Shown here: positions 49,031-61,739 of the stretch, one piece after another
Numbering within the stretch: the first letter of the stretch is position 1
Layout: every line of letters starts with the position of its first letter
Source: Tanytarsus gracilentus
Lineage: Eukaryota; Arthropoda; Insecta; Diptera; Chironomidae
Assembly (NCBI GenBank): GCA_038502055.1
Contig: JAXRKN010000041.1
Span: forward strand, 459,001 to 523,000
DNA: 64,000 bases
Direction: 5' to 3'
Translations under genes and position numbers: made by a program
Notes under the pieces: model-generated
Database searches by the model: none
Seen by the model: the letters and a program-made list of their open reading frames with translations, nothing else
Told to the model about the DNA's origin: nothing

Positions 49031-49520
49031 TTCACTGATCTTGGCTCAGAAAAAATAAATCAAATTTACACATAAAATCCGCAATCGATTTGTATTGACT
49101 CGAATCGATTACTTCATTCAACTTAAATACCTGGTTTTATTGCATTTTAAAATAAAATTGTTTGTAAATTATAATAAAATATAATAGGCTGGGTAAATAA
49201 CCCTCCTAAGCGAAGCGGAATAGATTTCGATAAAACAAAGATATAAGAAATTTGTGGAAAAGAAATGGAAAAATTTCCTATACTTTTCCAATGGAATTCC
49301 AAAATTTTCCTTAAAATTCCAATGAATTTTGAAGGTTTTTTTCCATCAAATTCCGTCAAATTTCCGGTAAAGTGGTCGCAGAAATTCCATTGAAATTCCG
49401 TCAAGTTCCATTAAATTCCTTCAAATTTCCGTCAAGTTATTTTTTTCCATGCAAGTTCCGAAAGATTCCATGCAAGTTCCATCAAAATTCCTTTATTTTT
49501 CCTTTTCTGTGCCACAAGGG

Positions 49521-50861
49521 TAGTGTGTAAAAATCATGATTTGTCAACATTTTATTTTAATTTTGATAGGATTGACATTTTTAATATTTATATTTATATT
49601 TTTAGTTTTATTTTCATGAAGTATACTCTAGCTGTTTTTATTCATTTTCATGTATCGACAGAGAATTTCTTTCGATGTCCTGCAACTGTCAACAAGGAAA
49701 TTCGTTTTGAAATATTATTTTAAATTAATTTAAAACAGTCTAATTGTAGACTAATTTATAATTAGTCATTATAAAACTATCATATTAAGAAATTATCAGA
49801 AAAATTCTTTAAATCTGTCTGTATAGAGCATTTTCTACTTTTCCGAGCTTAATTTTTGACTTAAAACATAGCTCTGAATAACAAAAATAAATATTTCAAA
49901 AATACATGTCCGTTGAAAATCATGGACGCTACTGAACTCACTTTTCTCACTGCCTCATTTCTCTCAATATATTGACAGCACGCTGGTCGGCTTATCGCTT
50001 GATTTTAAATTCAGTTTATTGGAGACGTGTTTAAGGTTTTTACTTCAAATTGAATAAAGGTTAGATCAATTATTTTTACCTAATAAAAAAAGTTCTGATT
50101 TGAGGAAAATAGCAAACCGAGATAGTTTGTTGAGAAATTAAATGAGATAAAAAAGAACTTTGAACAAAATGCTCAAGTTTCAGATCTAGATTAATCTAAA
50201 TCATCTGTTGCAAGCACTCTAAATGCAAAAATATAGTTTACGTGTTTGAGTTGAGTCATTGACGTGGAATAGAAAAATATCTTTCAACATGCATACTTAA
50301 AATTTCTGAAAGAGAATAGGCGTTCAAAAAATCGATGAAAATTGATATTGAAATAGAATCACTCAATTATTAAAAGTAATTTTTTTAGAATCTCATAATA
50401 AACTATTAGGAGTGTTTCACGTGTCTACATTTATTGTTTTCTATATTATCTTTGCCATGACTAATTCGTACGCGCTTACTTAAGAGATAACGTTTTATCA
50501 AACAATTCCATGCTTTATCATTAAAGAGACATAATTATTATTAATAAGTAATTATTGAACTATCACCAGTGGAAGCACGGTAATCCCACATGTGTGGTGA
50601 TAAATTTGTTGACAAATATTTTCTATACGAATGAATAAAGCTTACAAGTTCAATGTCGTTATCTTGAGTCCATTATTTATCGTCAAAAAACAGATGTTTG
50701 CGTGAAAGATAAAATAACGTTTAATAAAATTGCTTGCAATCAGTTCATTGCATTCTAAAGGGCTATTTATAATTTCATTGTCGCATTACAATTTAAACTT
50801 GAGTAATCGCGTTAATCTAGACATGCAAAATTTCATGCTTTCGTTTTGCATTTATTTGCAG
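49521..50861. other. 5' flank of the AGPAT gene
   Basis: AT-rich, with no repeat and no supported open frame. TTTATTTGCAG ends at 50861, directly before the start codon, so an intron in the 5' UTR, with its upstream exon somewhere in this stretch, is likely. Confidence 0.4.
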
Positions 50862-51867
50862 ATGGCGTGCTCTCTAATTGAATTAATCGGCTTGATAATT
50901 GTGGCCCTATTACTTTTCTCTTTTTCAAATGTGGTCAAATATTACACTAAAATGGTTTTATTCGTTTTAACGGCCCTCATCTCATCTATCATTTGCATTC
51001 CAATTATGTTACCGCGACCAAAAGATTGGCGGAATGCTCTCGGGCCGGCTTGGAGCGTTGTGCAGGTGGGAAAACTCATTGGAGTCTCATTTGAAGTACA
51101 AGGAATTGAAAATATTAAACGTGATGAGGGTGGCATTGTGCTGATAAATCATCAAAGTGCCATCGATTTAATTGGTGAGAAAATTTAGTGCTTCTACAAT
51201 GGAAAATTCTTTCATTTTATTTTACAATTAAAAATTAAGTTTTGGGAAAACTCTGGCCACTCATTGGACGTCCAACACAAATTTCAAAGAAGGAAATTTT
51301 ATATTTATTTCCATTTGGTTTTGCCGCTTATTTATGGGGAACAATTTTTGTCGATCGCCAGAATCGAAAGTCAGCATTAAATGTCATAAACCAGCAATCA
51401 AAAGCAATTAATGAAAAAAAGGTAAAACTGGATTAAAAAAATTTTGCTTTCAGATTTCAATAAATGAGTTTTTATCATTTAGTCAAAAATTATTTTTTTT
51501 CCGGAGGGAACTCGTAATCAGTCAGGTATAAGAAATTGATTTTAATTTTAAATTTTTTTATCCCAAAATTTTACACTTTTCAACAGAGACTTTTTTACCA
51601 TTTAAAAAAGGGCCCTTTCACGTTGCAATTCAATCACAATGCTCGATTCAGCCGATTGTTGTGTCACGTTACTCATTTCTAGACTCAAAGCGAAATATTT
51701 TTGGACGTGGAAAAGCGGTGATTAAAATTCTCCCTGAAATCAAAACATACGGGCTCGAAAAAACGAGTGTTGACTCCTTACTGTCGAATGTTCAAAATTC
51801 GATGCAAGAAGAGTTTGAAAAGCTAAATGATGATGTTTCAGCAACAAACAATATGAAGTACTTTTAA
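50862..51867 (+). CDS. Agpat: 1-acyl-sn-glycerol-3-phosphate acyltransferase (LPAAT, AGPAT1/2 type)
   Basis: Exons 50862-51174, 51240-51421, 51483-51525 and 51587-51867 join in frame to 272 residues, the usual length. Two N-terminal hydrophobic segments (IELIGLIIVALLLFSF and VLFVLTALISSIICI) anchor it in the ER membrane. All acyltransferase motifs are present: NHQSAID (catalytic NHX4D), GTIFVDR, FFPEGTR and IQPIVVS. The enzyme transfers an acyl chain to lysophosphatidic acid to give phosphatidic acid in glycerolipid synthesis. In motif I the usual SLD is AID, a mild change that keeps H and D. The start at 50862 lies immediately after a splice-acceptor-like TTTGCAG; upstream in-frame ATGs exist but would fall in the presumed intron. 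Introns are 61-65 bp. Confidence 0.95.
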
Positions 51868-51912
51868 AATCCATTGTATAAATTAGCTATAATTCGAGAT
51901 TAAAGAGTAAAG

Positions 51913-51918
51913 AATAAA
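51913..51918 (+). terminator. Polyadenylation signal of the AGPAT gene
   Basis: AATAAA, 46 bp after the stop codon. Confidence 0.55.
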
Positions 51919-54512
51919 ATTCATTTGCACCTTCGAGAACTTATCAAAAGTGTGAATTTTATGCACATTTTTTTGTGACTTGCGAATGCGACAACTTCAA
52001 AGAAAATGAGTCAAAAACAGCAGGAAAAATTTCTTAACACTGAATTTCTTCTTGTGAGAGATGCTTAACGCGTCTTTCGGAAAGGAAAGTAGTCTATACA
52101 TGCATGTATTACTCAAACATAATGTGGGATATACACAATATTTTCATTATTGCCACTCATTCAATTTTTGACATTTGTTTTAGTGGTGGTTGATCATACT
52201 AATAAATCTATCCTCTTTGTTAAAATTTATTTAATGGACTTTCGTGGATATTAAAAAAAATTCCCGTACAAATATTTATTTTAATGATGATGGAAGTGCT
52301 GGTTAAATTTCACCACACAACCCCTTTGCCATGTGCATACACACTCGTTATGTTTAACAATAGCCGGCATGAAATTTTTATGAATGAAATGAAAACAATT
52401 TTCTCTCATTCATGTGTGACAACGAAGAATGAAAAAAAATGAGAGTGAACCGTTTCGCTATTTTACTCTCTCAACAACGAAGTTGAATATCTCATTGTGA
52501 GGGTGGAAATAAGGAAGAAGAAGGAAATTTCCTGCTCAGTTGTAGTTTAACCGCGCGGAAGAACAGAAGCTCGAAAATATTTTGTGGACATTTTTATGAA
52601 AAATCTAACGAACATAAATTATTATTTTTTGATATTAGATTATAGCATAAAAAACTGCTAAGTGAAAATCAAAAAGTATCAGTAAGAGTGTGAATGATAA
52701 AAATGAAATCGGATACAATTTATCATTACACCATTGTGAGTCATATCAGAAGAAATTTAACTTATGGATATACACAGCATCAACAAGAAAGAAAAATAAG
52801 GTGTCCATAAATTCTCGTTACCATCTTCATGTTGTAAAGGAAAAACGTGAAACAGAAAGTTTAGCTGACTCTCATGTTGAAGAGAGTCGAGAAATAAAAA
52901 TGTTATGTGCATTTATCATAAAGGAGCATTGGAGAAAATCTTGTTTGTTGTAACAGAAGTTTTCAGGAATAAATATTTCATGTGATAAGAAGTTCCATTT
53001 CTTTATTATGCTTGTAGTGCTCCATACCCCAAAAAAACTTTCGAATTATTGCATATACAACAATGAATAATTTAGAAGATTGAGTTAATGTTATAGTTCA
53101 ATTTAGTAAATATATCGATGTCTATCGTGCTCCCTCACATGCATATTCAGTTGATTGGCAATTTTTCTTCCTCCACCATATGGATAATATTAACTAGTGA
53201 TTGCCGTTTTTCAGCAACAGTAACACACACAAAAAATCTATATATTTTGCAATCATCATTTTTTACGATGAACATGATCAGAATTTATGATTTTTGTCTT
53301 TCCTCGGTGGTGAAAAATAAAAGTTCATGAAAAGAAAATTTCAGTCGATGAAGCGACGAAGAGTGAAAAATTTCGGAACCTCTCTGGTGTTTATGTTTCT
53401 AACAACAAAATTACTTTTTTGATCTTCGACTGATAGTCTTTGAGAGACGTGAGAGGGATGATAATGATGTAGCTATTAAGTAACATACATACAGTGATGG
53501 TTGTGCATATATTTGTAAAGTGAATTGCTAATTATTGGATATATAACAGACTCAATTTTGGATATAAGTGGATTTAATTTAAGATAATTTAGGTGAGTTA
53601 GCTACAGAAAAAACTTTTCTCAATTTTCTTTTCAAAATGTAATTAAAAGTCTTGAAGATTTATGCTTTTTCACATACACTGCAGCATAAAAAAACTTTAA
53701 AGTTTCGACGTGAAACTCCTTAAGGAGCCATGATTAATGGAATTCTTGTTTTTGTTTGACTTGAATGATTTAAGTAAATTGAAGAGAATAAGTTCCAATC
53801 ATTGTATGTTATTTTGTATCAATTGGTCCATTGAATGAGTTTTATAATTCAAATTTTCTAAAAAAAATATTAAAGTACTATCAAAAAGAGCTGAAATGTT
53901 TGAGTTTTTCTTTGACGAACTTTAAGTTATAAAATTAATTTTGACATTTCAATAGTTTTTTCTTTTCTTTCCACGCGATGCATCATCTTGGGAAGCATAA
54001 AAACTTTTATTTTCATTGTTTTGTTTTGCGTCTTTATTTTTCCTGTCTCACTTCAGGAAGAAAATTTCTCTTATTAAGTTCGACAGATGAAATAGGTGGT
54101 GGCATGACGGTACGCTGGGAGGAATGTAATAAATTTCTTAGTCTTGACACGTACAAAATTAAGAAGTCTTTGTATATGTGAATGGTTGGCGTAGCTAAGA
54201 CGAAAAAAAGTTTGAATTACCCATTTTGGAATATCATTTTGTTTGTGAGAAAGATTAGTTGGGGGTTTATATTAAATTTTCTTACCAAATAATTTGTATG
54301 AGTTTAACCCTTTCATGCACCCGTTACAAAGTAGTCTCATATGCGAGATACTAAATTATCATCTTTTACTTCGTCATCAACGAAAGAGAAAAAAATCACA
54401 AGAGTGATATAAATTTTATCTTTATCAAGCAGAAGCAAAAAGCTTCAGATTCGATATCAGAAAAACTCGCATTCATGTAAATATTTTTAATTCAAATATA
54501 GTCAAGACCATG
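51919..54512. other. Intergenic between AGPAT and the SLC49-like gene: no gene seen
   Basis: AT-rich, without clear repeats. An 87-codon frame at 52690 starts from GTG and has no motif. Other frames overlap on both strands. Confidence 0.4.
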
Positions 54513-54520
54513 TATAAAAA
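54513..54520 (+). promoter_or_regulatory. Possible TATA box of the SLC49-like transporter gene
   Basis: TATAAAAA lies 90 bp before the start codon. Initiation about 30 bp on, near 54545, would leave a short 5' UTR of about 65 nt. The site is a sequence match only. Confidence 0.35.
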
Positions 54521-54609
54521 TAGAGACAAGAGACTTTTAATAAAAAGCTGAAAAGTTTCTCTCGTGAGTCTCATTTGTCGGTTGATTTTCATTAAGGAAA
54601 GCATTAGTC

Positions 54610-56385
54610 ATGCTTGTGTCGCCGTACCGAAAGAAATTTTCAACTACGTTCATTGAACGCGAGTTACGCGATAGTGAATTAGAAAAATTAAATCGAATTT
54701 ATTACTTACAATTATTGAGCACGGAAAAACGAGTGTCTGCTAAAGAAAATAAATTAATTGATGATCTAGTTCTAAACTATGATTGCATACAACGCAAAAC
54801 GAAAGTTTATCCGCGACGATGGTTTCTATTCGCAATTACGACAATTTCCCTTACAATTTCTTCAACTCAATTTCTACAATTTTGCATCATTTCGAACGTG
54901 TTTCAAAAATATTTCAACACGACATCCGATGTAATTGATCTAACCTCCCATTTTTACAGCTTGATTTATTTTCTGCTCTACGTTCCAATTACATTTTATT
55001 ACTGCGAGAAACAAGTAAGCTATTGAGAGTCATGTGGAAAACTATGTCATATTTTATTGAAAGAAGTAAAATTCTAAAAAATTTAAACTTTATATAGTCA
55101 CTGCACAATGTTGCAATCTACGGATCAATTGGCCTCGTCATAACATCTTGGTTGAAATATGTCGGAGTGATGTTACAAAATTTTGGATTAATTCTTCTCA
55201 TTCAATGTTTCTGTGCAATTTTCCACATCCTTTTGTGCTCCATTCCATCGCGAATTGCTACGATTTGGTTTCCAATCAACGAGGAATATCTTACACAGGC
55301 AATCACAATTTTCGCTACGAATCTCGGGTTAATTGTTAACTTTCTATCTCTAATTGTTATCAATGATTTGGAAAATTTGTTGACTCTAACTAGACATCTT
55401 ACTGACTACATGCTACTCATCGCTCTCGCCTCGACAATCACAGCCATTTTCATGGGAATTGCGTTCAGCAAAGAACAACCGGAATATCCACCTTCGTGTA
55501 TTGAAGCACTCAGACGAGATAACATCATTCACAATGAAGATAAGATGAAATTTATGAAATCACTCAAGATTCTTTTTAAAAACAAAAACTTTATTATGCT
55601 CTTCTTGGGATTTGGTCTCAATATTGGAGTTTTTAATGCGTTTTCGACTATCTTGAACTCGATCATTGTCCATTATTTTCCTGTAAGTAAAATAACTAAA
55701 TAAATATTGTTACATACAAAACTTTCTAAAATATATTTTAGGGTGGACAACTAGAGGCAGGTACCCTCTGCCTCATCACGACACTTTTGAGTGTATTCAG
55801 TTTATTTGGATTTGCATTCATTCTTGCACGATGGAAAAAATTTAAATCTACAGCTTTGTGGATTTTAAGGATACAGTCCATAGCATTTATTCTCTTTTCA
55901 CTTTCACTCGAGTCGACATCGTTCATAATTATGTGCTTTGCGAGCATCCTTTTGGGGTAAGAAATGATGATTATGTTACGTTTCGCAGACTGCATACTAA
56001 TGAGCTTCATCTCTGCTCCAGTATCTTTATGGTTGGCTTTAATTTAGTTGGACAAGAATTGGCGGTTGAATTGACATTCGATGGACAATGTGATGACGTG
56101 TCTGTGGGTATCATAAATGTGTTTGGTTATCTATGCGGCATCATTATCACATTTAGCGTGAAAAAATTGCAAGAGCTATTCACAAAGCTATATGGCAATC
56201 TATGCTTCTCTTTATTAATAACAGTCGGAACAATTTTTATGTCATTGATAAGTTCCATGGAATTGAAGAGACAGGAGGTCGTTGATTTTATAGATTCAGC
56301 AACTGAAGCTGAGCTTGAAGCACAAAAAAAATACAACCAACAGATTTCATCTCCGAGAGTTTCCCGCCTTTCAAGTCTCAAATGA
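54610..56385 (+). CDS. Major facilitator transporter, SLC49/FLVCR-like
   Basis: Exons 54610-55014, 55098-55682, 55742-55956 and 56022-56385 join in frame (phases 0, 0, 2) to 522 residues. After a charged cytosolic leader of about 75 residues the first membrane segment follows YPRRWFLFAI, the position of the conserved Y-RRW block of FLVCR proteins. QFCIISNVFQKYF, SRIATIWFPINEE and GFNLVGQELAVELTFDGQ occupy the places of family signatures. About 12 hydrophobic segments can be counted. Members carry heme, choline or related substrates; which one is carried here cannot be told. The last intron (55957-56021) has a good branch site TACTAAT and is 65 bp; an earlier AG would give an impossible 32-bp intron. 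AATAAA is at 56587. Several family residues differ, so it may be a diverged paralogue. Confidence 0.88.
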
Positions 56386-56586
56386 AAGTTTTTCATATCT
56401 CGCACCATTTGTGAATAATGAAAGCTCTTCCGCACCATTAAAATAACAACATTCGTGTCTCATAAATTTCCTTTCTCCTCATTAGATTTTACGATTATTT
56501 TTAATGTTTACATGATACGATGCTGAATGTATATGCTATGAAGAGACTTTTTAAGATGTAATTAAATTGTCATATGCTAAGAGGAA

Positions 56587-56592
56587 AATAAA
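56587..56592 (+). terminator. Polyadenylation signal of the SLC49-like gene
   Basis: AATAAA, about 200 bp after the stop codon. Confidence 0.5.
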
Positions 56593-59500
56593 TATTTTTA
56601 ACAGTTATAGAATGAATCATTTTTGAAAACGCTGAAGTAAAAATAGCCGAAATTATAATCAATTTTAAAATTATTGACAGTAAATTAATTTACTCAGCAC
56701 AAAATTTTGATATCTGCGATAATTTACCATAAGCTTGCCAACCATCATTGAAAAAAAATGATTAAAGGATTGATCACAAAATCATGGAGCATGAACATTA
56801 AACTGCACCAATAAAATTTCATTGCCTGCACAATTCACGGAACGCTCCCCCTTTCTCACAAACGAATGTGAACAAAATAAGCTAAATGAGATTAAAGCAA
56901 TTAAAATCCTGAACATTGTGGAGATTAAAAAACTTGAAATTTTTCCATGATGTCATTGACTTCTCTCGTGTGAGGAAAATTTTCACCAACTGTTCGTTAT
57001 TTATGAATTTTTAAGTTCCATTACAATGTAGAAAATAATTGTGCGTGATGATTAAAAAGAAAGAGAAGAAAAATTTCATGAAAATTAAACGGCACGTAGA
57101 AGTTTTCTCTTATTGTCCATAAATTTCAATTTTCGACAAAATGTATAACACCCAAAAAATGCGAGTTTCATGAAGCTGATTTTCACTCCTAACCATGAAA
57201 ATTCGTTAGTACGTACAATGGAGAAAATCTAAGGAAATAAATTTCGATTTGTACGTTGAATGGGGAAAAAAGAAAAGAGCAAGTCGAGAAGAATTTGGAT
57301 TTGATGATTTAATTATTTCACTTCGATGAACTTTAATAGCATTATAGATCTAAAAACACTAATCATTATGGCCTAAAAAAAGTTAGTGAAGCATAAAGTG
57401 GGAAGTGAAAAATAGAATTTTTAATCAAAGTGTTAGTTTTGACCATTTCTTAGCTTTAAATTTTTTATCACTTCTTCTAGTGAAAATGAATTGAAAGTTT
57501 ATGAAGCGGAGAAACATCCTTTTTTATAAAACCCCAAGAAAAAACCAGAGGAAAAAACTCAATGATATTTTTCTTTCATTACTTCAAAGGTATGCGGCAA
57601 TTGTGTGTGTTTTTCAGCAAGGTTATTCAAAAAAATTTTACAACTCGAAGCGAAGTAGAATTTTTCTACTCTTCTATTTTTCTTCATTCAATCTTTTAGG
57701 CTCCAAAGAAAATGAATAACACAAAAATTTAGCACACAATTCATTTCCGGATGTCTTTCTTCAAAACAATTACAATTTAATTCAATAAAATTTGAAATTA
57801 AACTACAGCAATATAACAGACTTTTTTTTAATTTTAAGTAAAACTAGGCAAATATAAAATTATAAATTTCACTCTCTATCAATCGAATGCAAAAATTTGT
57901 GCAATTTAATAAAATTAAAAACTAGAGAGAAAGTTTTTAACTGATGTAAAAGAAAATAATTAAATGGAAAATTTCACCATCGCCACAGCAACACGAGATG
58001 AAGTGTGAAGTGGTGATAAATGTGAATCATTATAAGGGTTCTGCTGTAATTAAAAATGTATGAAACGAGAAAAGGAAAAATTCTTTAGAATAAAACTTCA
58101 AGACTTGAAAAAATCAAGAAAAAAAGAATAGAAATATCGAAATTGCTTTGGCTGAACCCTTTTTTTGGTTATTTGTAACACATTGGAAATTTTGATGATA
58201 CCGGCCATTGTTGGCAAGTTTATTGCCCTTCCTTTCTTGTCCTTTTTTCAAGAATGACCGCATGAAAAAAATTGCTCCTCGAATATTATGTTGCATGTAA
58301 AGTAGCTGCTTATATCAATTTGCATTGAATCATTCTCAATTAGGGTTGATGTAATTTTTTTTGAAAACGTTTTCTCTTTTGTTACGGAGGGTCATATAAG
58401 CTAACCTGCTCATGTTACTCAAACTTTGTTGGTGTGTGCGGAGGTTGGAAACTTTAATCACAAAAATATATAGCGGTACGGCTAGACGTGTGTCAGTGAA
58501 CATATGTGTAAAATTATACATGTATCGTTTACTTCCTGTCCAGGTGTTGTTTTAGGTAATTTAAGGACATTTTTATTTGAAATTTCTTGTCGTTACAAAA
58601 TATTATATTTAAGAAATTAAAATATTTATAAAGAACTTTTCTCTGTAAACAAAGTAAAAAGTTAACAACGTGTTGAAAACGCTTCCCTTCTCCGAATTAC
58701 AATTAAAATTTTCCACCACTCGACGGAATTAAATGGTTTGTTGAATGGAACAACATAATTTTCCCATTTTCACTTGCAATCTACACCACGCGCGAAAAAA
58801 TAATGTTCTGACGTTTCAATTAAGTTTATGTTTTGGAACCTCCGCACATGCACACTTTTCTACTCTCAAGAAACGTAAAATTTCAAGTTACCAATGCATT
58901 TCTCCACAAAATATCCAGAGTTAATGAATGTCATAAAAATAATTTGTAGCATAAAAATACCGAAAGCGGAGTTTTAATGAAAGCATAAAGAGAGTCGAGT
59001 TTCCTCACTGGAGGCACAATTTACCTCCATGCGTACATAATTTTTGTTCTGTGACAACAAAACAACCCCTCTCATAAGAGAGTTAAAGAATTTTTCGTGT
59101 GTATAGACTTAAGATCAACCAAGAGACGTAATTGAAATTCCTAAGTCTCTTACTTTTTTGCACCTGAGCAATTAATTTACAATATATAAGTGGGGAGAAA
59201 TTATCAACGGGTGTTTTTTGAGTTTGCAAGTTGAATGATTTTGTCATGTTTTAAAATCTATTAATATTTACAGGCAAAAAAAAATTAATTCACCCCTAGA
59301 ACATCCAAAAAATTTCCACAACACGAAAACTTGTTGATGTCCATCACCAAGTATAAAGCAACATATTCAACTCTAATTTATCAAATTTCCTTGTTTTGTT
59401 TTCTATTTACGATTGGGTTGAAGCCAAAAGCAACATTTTCCCACTCATTTCTTCCCCGACTATAATCAAATTACATTTGTAAAGTGCTTTATGAGTGAAT

Positions 59501-60265
59501 ACGAGATTATTATGATTGCGCTATAACATGGACTGCGTACTTAAAGTGTTATAAATTCAAAAATATCGAAAATAAAAAGAAATATAGTGAGTGAATGATA
59601 ATTATTGGAAGTCACGAAAATTTATGTTCACTTTTCTCGCAATGTCTTTTTGCTCCACATTTTCTCTATCAATTTACTAAACCAAAAGGGTCGTAAATAA
59701 ACAAAAACTATCTTGATGTTTAAGAAAAAAGGGTATAGTTGCTTGAACTCTGAAGTGACTGCGAAGAGAACGTGAAAAGTGCTCTAATTTCTAATGACTT
59801 TTCCGATTATCGTCAACAAATAAAATTAATATATTCATAATGTGAGTTCAGTGCTTGCATTAGAGGGCAAATAACAACATTAATGGAAAGTTGATGAACT
59901 ACAATAGAAAAAGGAAAAAATGAATTCTGTCTAGAGCAAGGAAAAAATGTCAGAAGATAAAAAGTTTCAATCTATCGAGATTGCGTCTCAGAATTCGATT
60001 ATGCATGAAAAATTGAATTCACTTTCCCTCTTTCTTAGTGCGCTCAAACACTTGATTTTTCCAGCTCCTCATTGACTCAAGGGATGAACATTCAGAAATT
60101 AGTTTGATCAGTGTAGAGCATTAAAAACATTTTAAAACTACGCATAATTAATGAAAAAATGTTTCAAAACTCGAGTGCACGTGCTTAATTCGAACACTTT
60201 TGTTAATCCAAAAAATTGCAGCTTTAAAAATGAGTTCACTAGACTTTTGTAAATTTGAACTGTTA
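56593..60265. other. Intergenic, 3.7 kb: no gene or clear repeat
   Basis: AT-rich. Open frames at 57501 and 58114 are low complexity and unsupported. Confidence 0.45.
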
Positions 60266-60326
60266 AAAACCCGAAATCTCTATGGATGGATAGACAGACA
60301 GACGGTCACTTTGCGGGTTACGCTTA
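60266..60326 (-). mobile_element. Truncated end of the 17-bp-minisatellite element family
   Basis: AACCCGAAATCTCTATGG, then GACAGACAGACGG and TGCGGGTTACGCTT match in order the end of the element at 61075-61739. The rest of the element is missing. It is a third, degraded copy about 800 bp from the second. Confidence 0.55.
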
Positions 60327-61074
60327 AATTGAATTATCATTCCTTTAAAGTCATATAGAGAAAACTTATAAAGTTGAGCTTCAAATGCATCATAAAAAAA
60401 TCAGCATACATCGAATGAAAATGCTTAACAAACTTCCTTGTTATCTGCAATATCAGCAACACCAGAGACTTCTTTTTTTCTTTGTATAAAAAGTTATTAT
60501 GCAAATGCCGGGCTATAAAAGAAGCTTTATTGCCACAAAATGTATAAATATTTATTTGCGTGAGGGGAGCAAGAAAACGGAATGAATGAGTATGCAGCAA
60601 TGAAATGAAGGAGACACACAATTTTAAATTTTCTTCGCTCGAAATGGAAATGAAGCGGAACTTTACGGATTTTATAAGAATCTCTAACTTCTCCATCTGT
60701 ACATCAAAAAAATCTCTATTCCGTTCACGTAGCCGACTCTTTTTTTGCATTTAAATTACTGTCAAATGTATCAAAAGCTCATTTGCACCACCCCTCACTG
60801 ATAATTTTAAGAAAAATGTAATTGCAATGGAGTGAACATTTAACTATTTATCGCTCAAAATTTACCAAAATTAAAATCTCAATAATTGAATTAAATTTCT
60901 ACGAAATTCGAAGGTCACAAATTTCCGAGATAAAAACCTCAAGCGTTGCGGTGTGAATGGATTTCAAAACATGAAACTTTATTAAAAACAAAAACGTCAG
61001 AATGAGAAAAAGTTTCGAATGAAACTGTAATAAATTTTATTATATTTTTGCTATTTTTTCTCACTCTCAAACAT

Positions 61075-61739
61075 ACACAAAAATGTTTCAAAACCCACAC
61101 GTGGGTGTTGCCGCGTAACCCACTGTAACAGATCGGTATTGAAAGTCATTTTGGGGAAGCCTTTTAGGTGAAGCCTTGGGGAAGCCTTACCTTACGATGT
61201 TGACTCTTCCGTGGTTGAAATATAAATGAGCTTGAGAGAGAAAATTTTTGCCTTATATATGAAAAATTAGGGAAGGCTTAGAGAAATCATTTCAGAGAAG
61301 TTATTTTCCATTATGTTCCATTTTCCATCATGTTCCATTTTCCATCATGTTCCATTTTCCATCATGTTCCATTTTCCATCATGTTCCATTTTCCATCATG
61401 TTCCATTTTCCATCATGTTCCACTTTCCACCATGTTCCACTAGCAACCAATTCCTGGTCCAATCCCGAGTTCAACGATACCCATGAAGCCATATAAGTAC
61501 AATTTTGTATGAAAAATGGACATTATGGCTGTCCGTGGCACGACCTATGGTCATGACCCAAAAAATTCCTAAAATGGGCTAAACTAGAGCCACAGAGCTA
61601 CCATTTGGCGAAAACCCGAAGTCTCTAGCTGGTCTAGGGGCTGAGATCTCGATGGAACAGACGGACAGACGACAGACGACGGAAATGCGAGCATATAAGC
61701 GTTACCACACTAGTGTGGGTTACGCTAAAAATGCCCCTA
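61075..61739 (-). mobile_element. Inverted-repeat element with a 17-bp minisatellite, copy 2
   Basis: In this orientation it begins AATGTTTCAAAACCCACACG and ends GTGTGGGTTACGCTAAAAA, the reverse of the element at 33046-34090. It shares the minisatellite, the GGTCATGACC block, the TTTGGCGAAAACC block and the GACGGACAGAC block. It is shorter (about 665 against 1045 bp), chiefly because the array has about 8 instead of 20 units and the duplicated inner block is single. Confidence 0.7.
61305..61441 (-). repeat. 17-bp minisatellite, about 8 copies
   Basis: The plus-strand unit GTTCCATTTTCCATCAT is the complement of the unit in the 33.6-kb array apart from a few bases. Units here are almost identical, more so than in copy 1. 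Confidence 0.9.

Larger units (their letters stand above)
47413..49520. mobile_element. 2.1-kb fold-back element with TA duplication
   Basis: Outer ends are TA|TCCTTGTAGCACAGAAAAGG and CCTTTTCTGTGCCACAAGGG|TA, inverted with two or three differences. Inside each end are long degenerate arrays of a short unit (GGAATCCGATGG on the left, AATTCCGTCAAATTCC on the right), inverted to each other. Within these is a second inverted pair around 48520-49030. A tRNA-like sequence lies at 48090-48156. No transposase is encoded. The nested inverted arrays make this a fold-back type element. Confidence 0.75.

Noticed and set aside
55957..55988. 32-bp intron in the SLC49-like gene using the first AG after the donor
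   Set aside because: Too short to be spliced. The AG at 56020-56021, preceded by the branch site TACTAAT, gives a 65-bp intron and the right frame.
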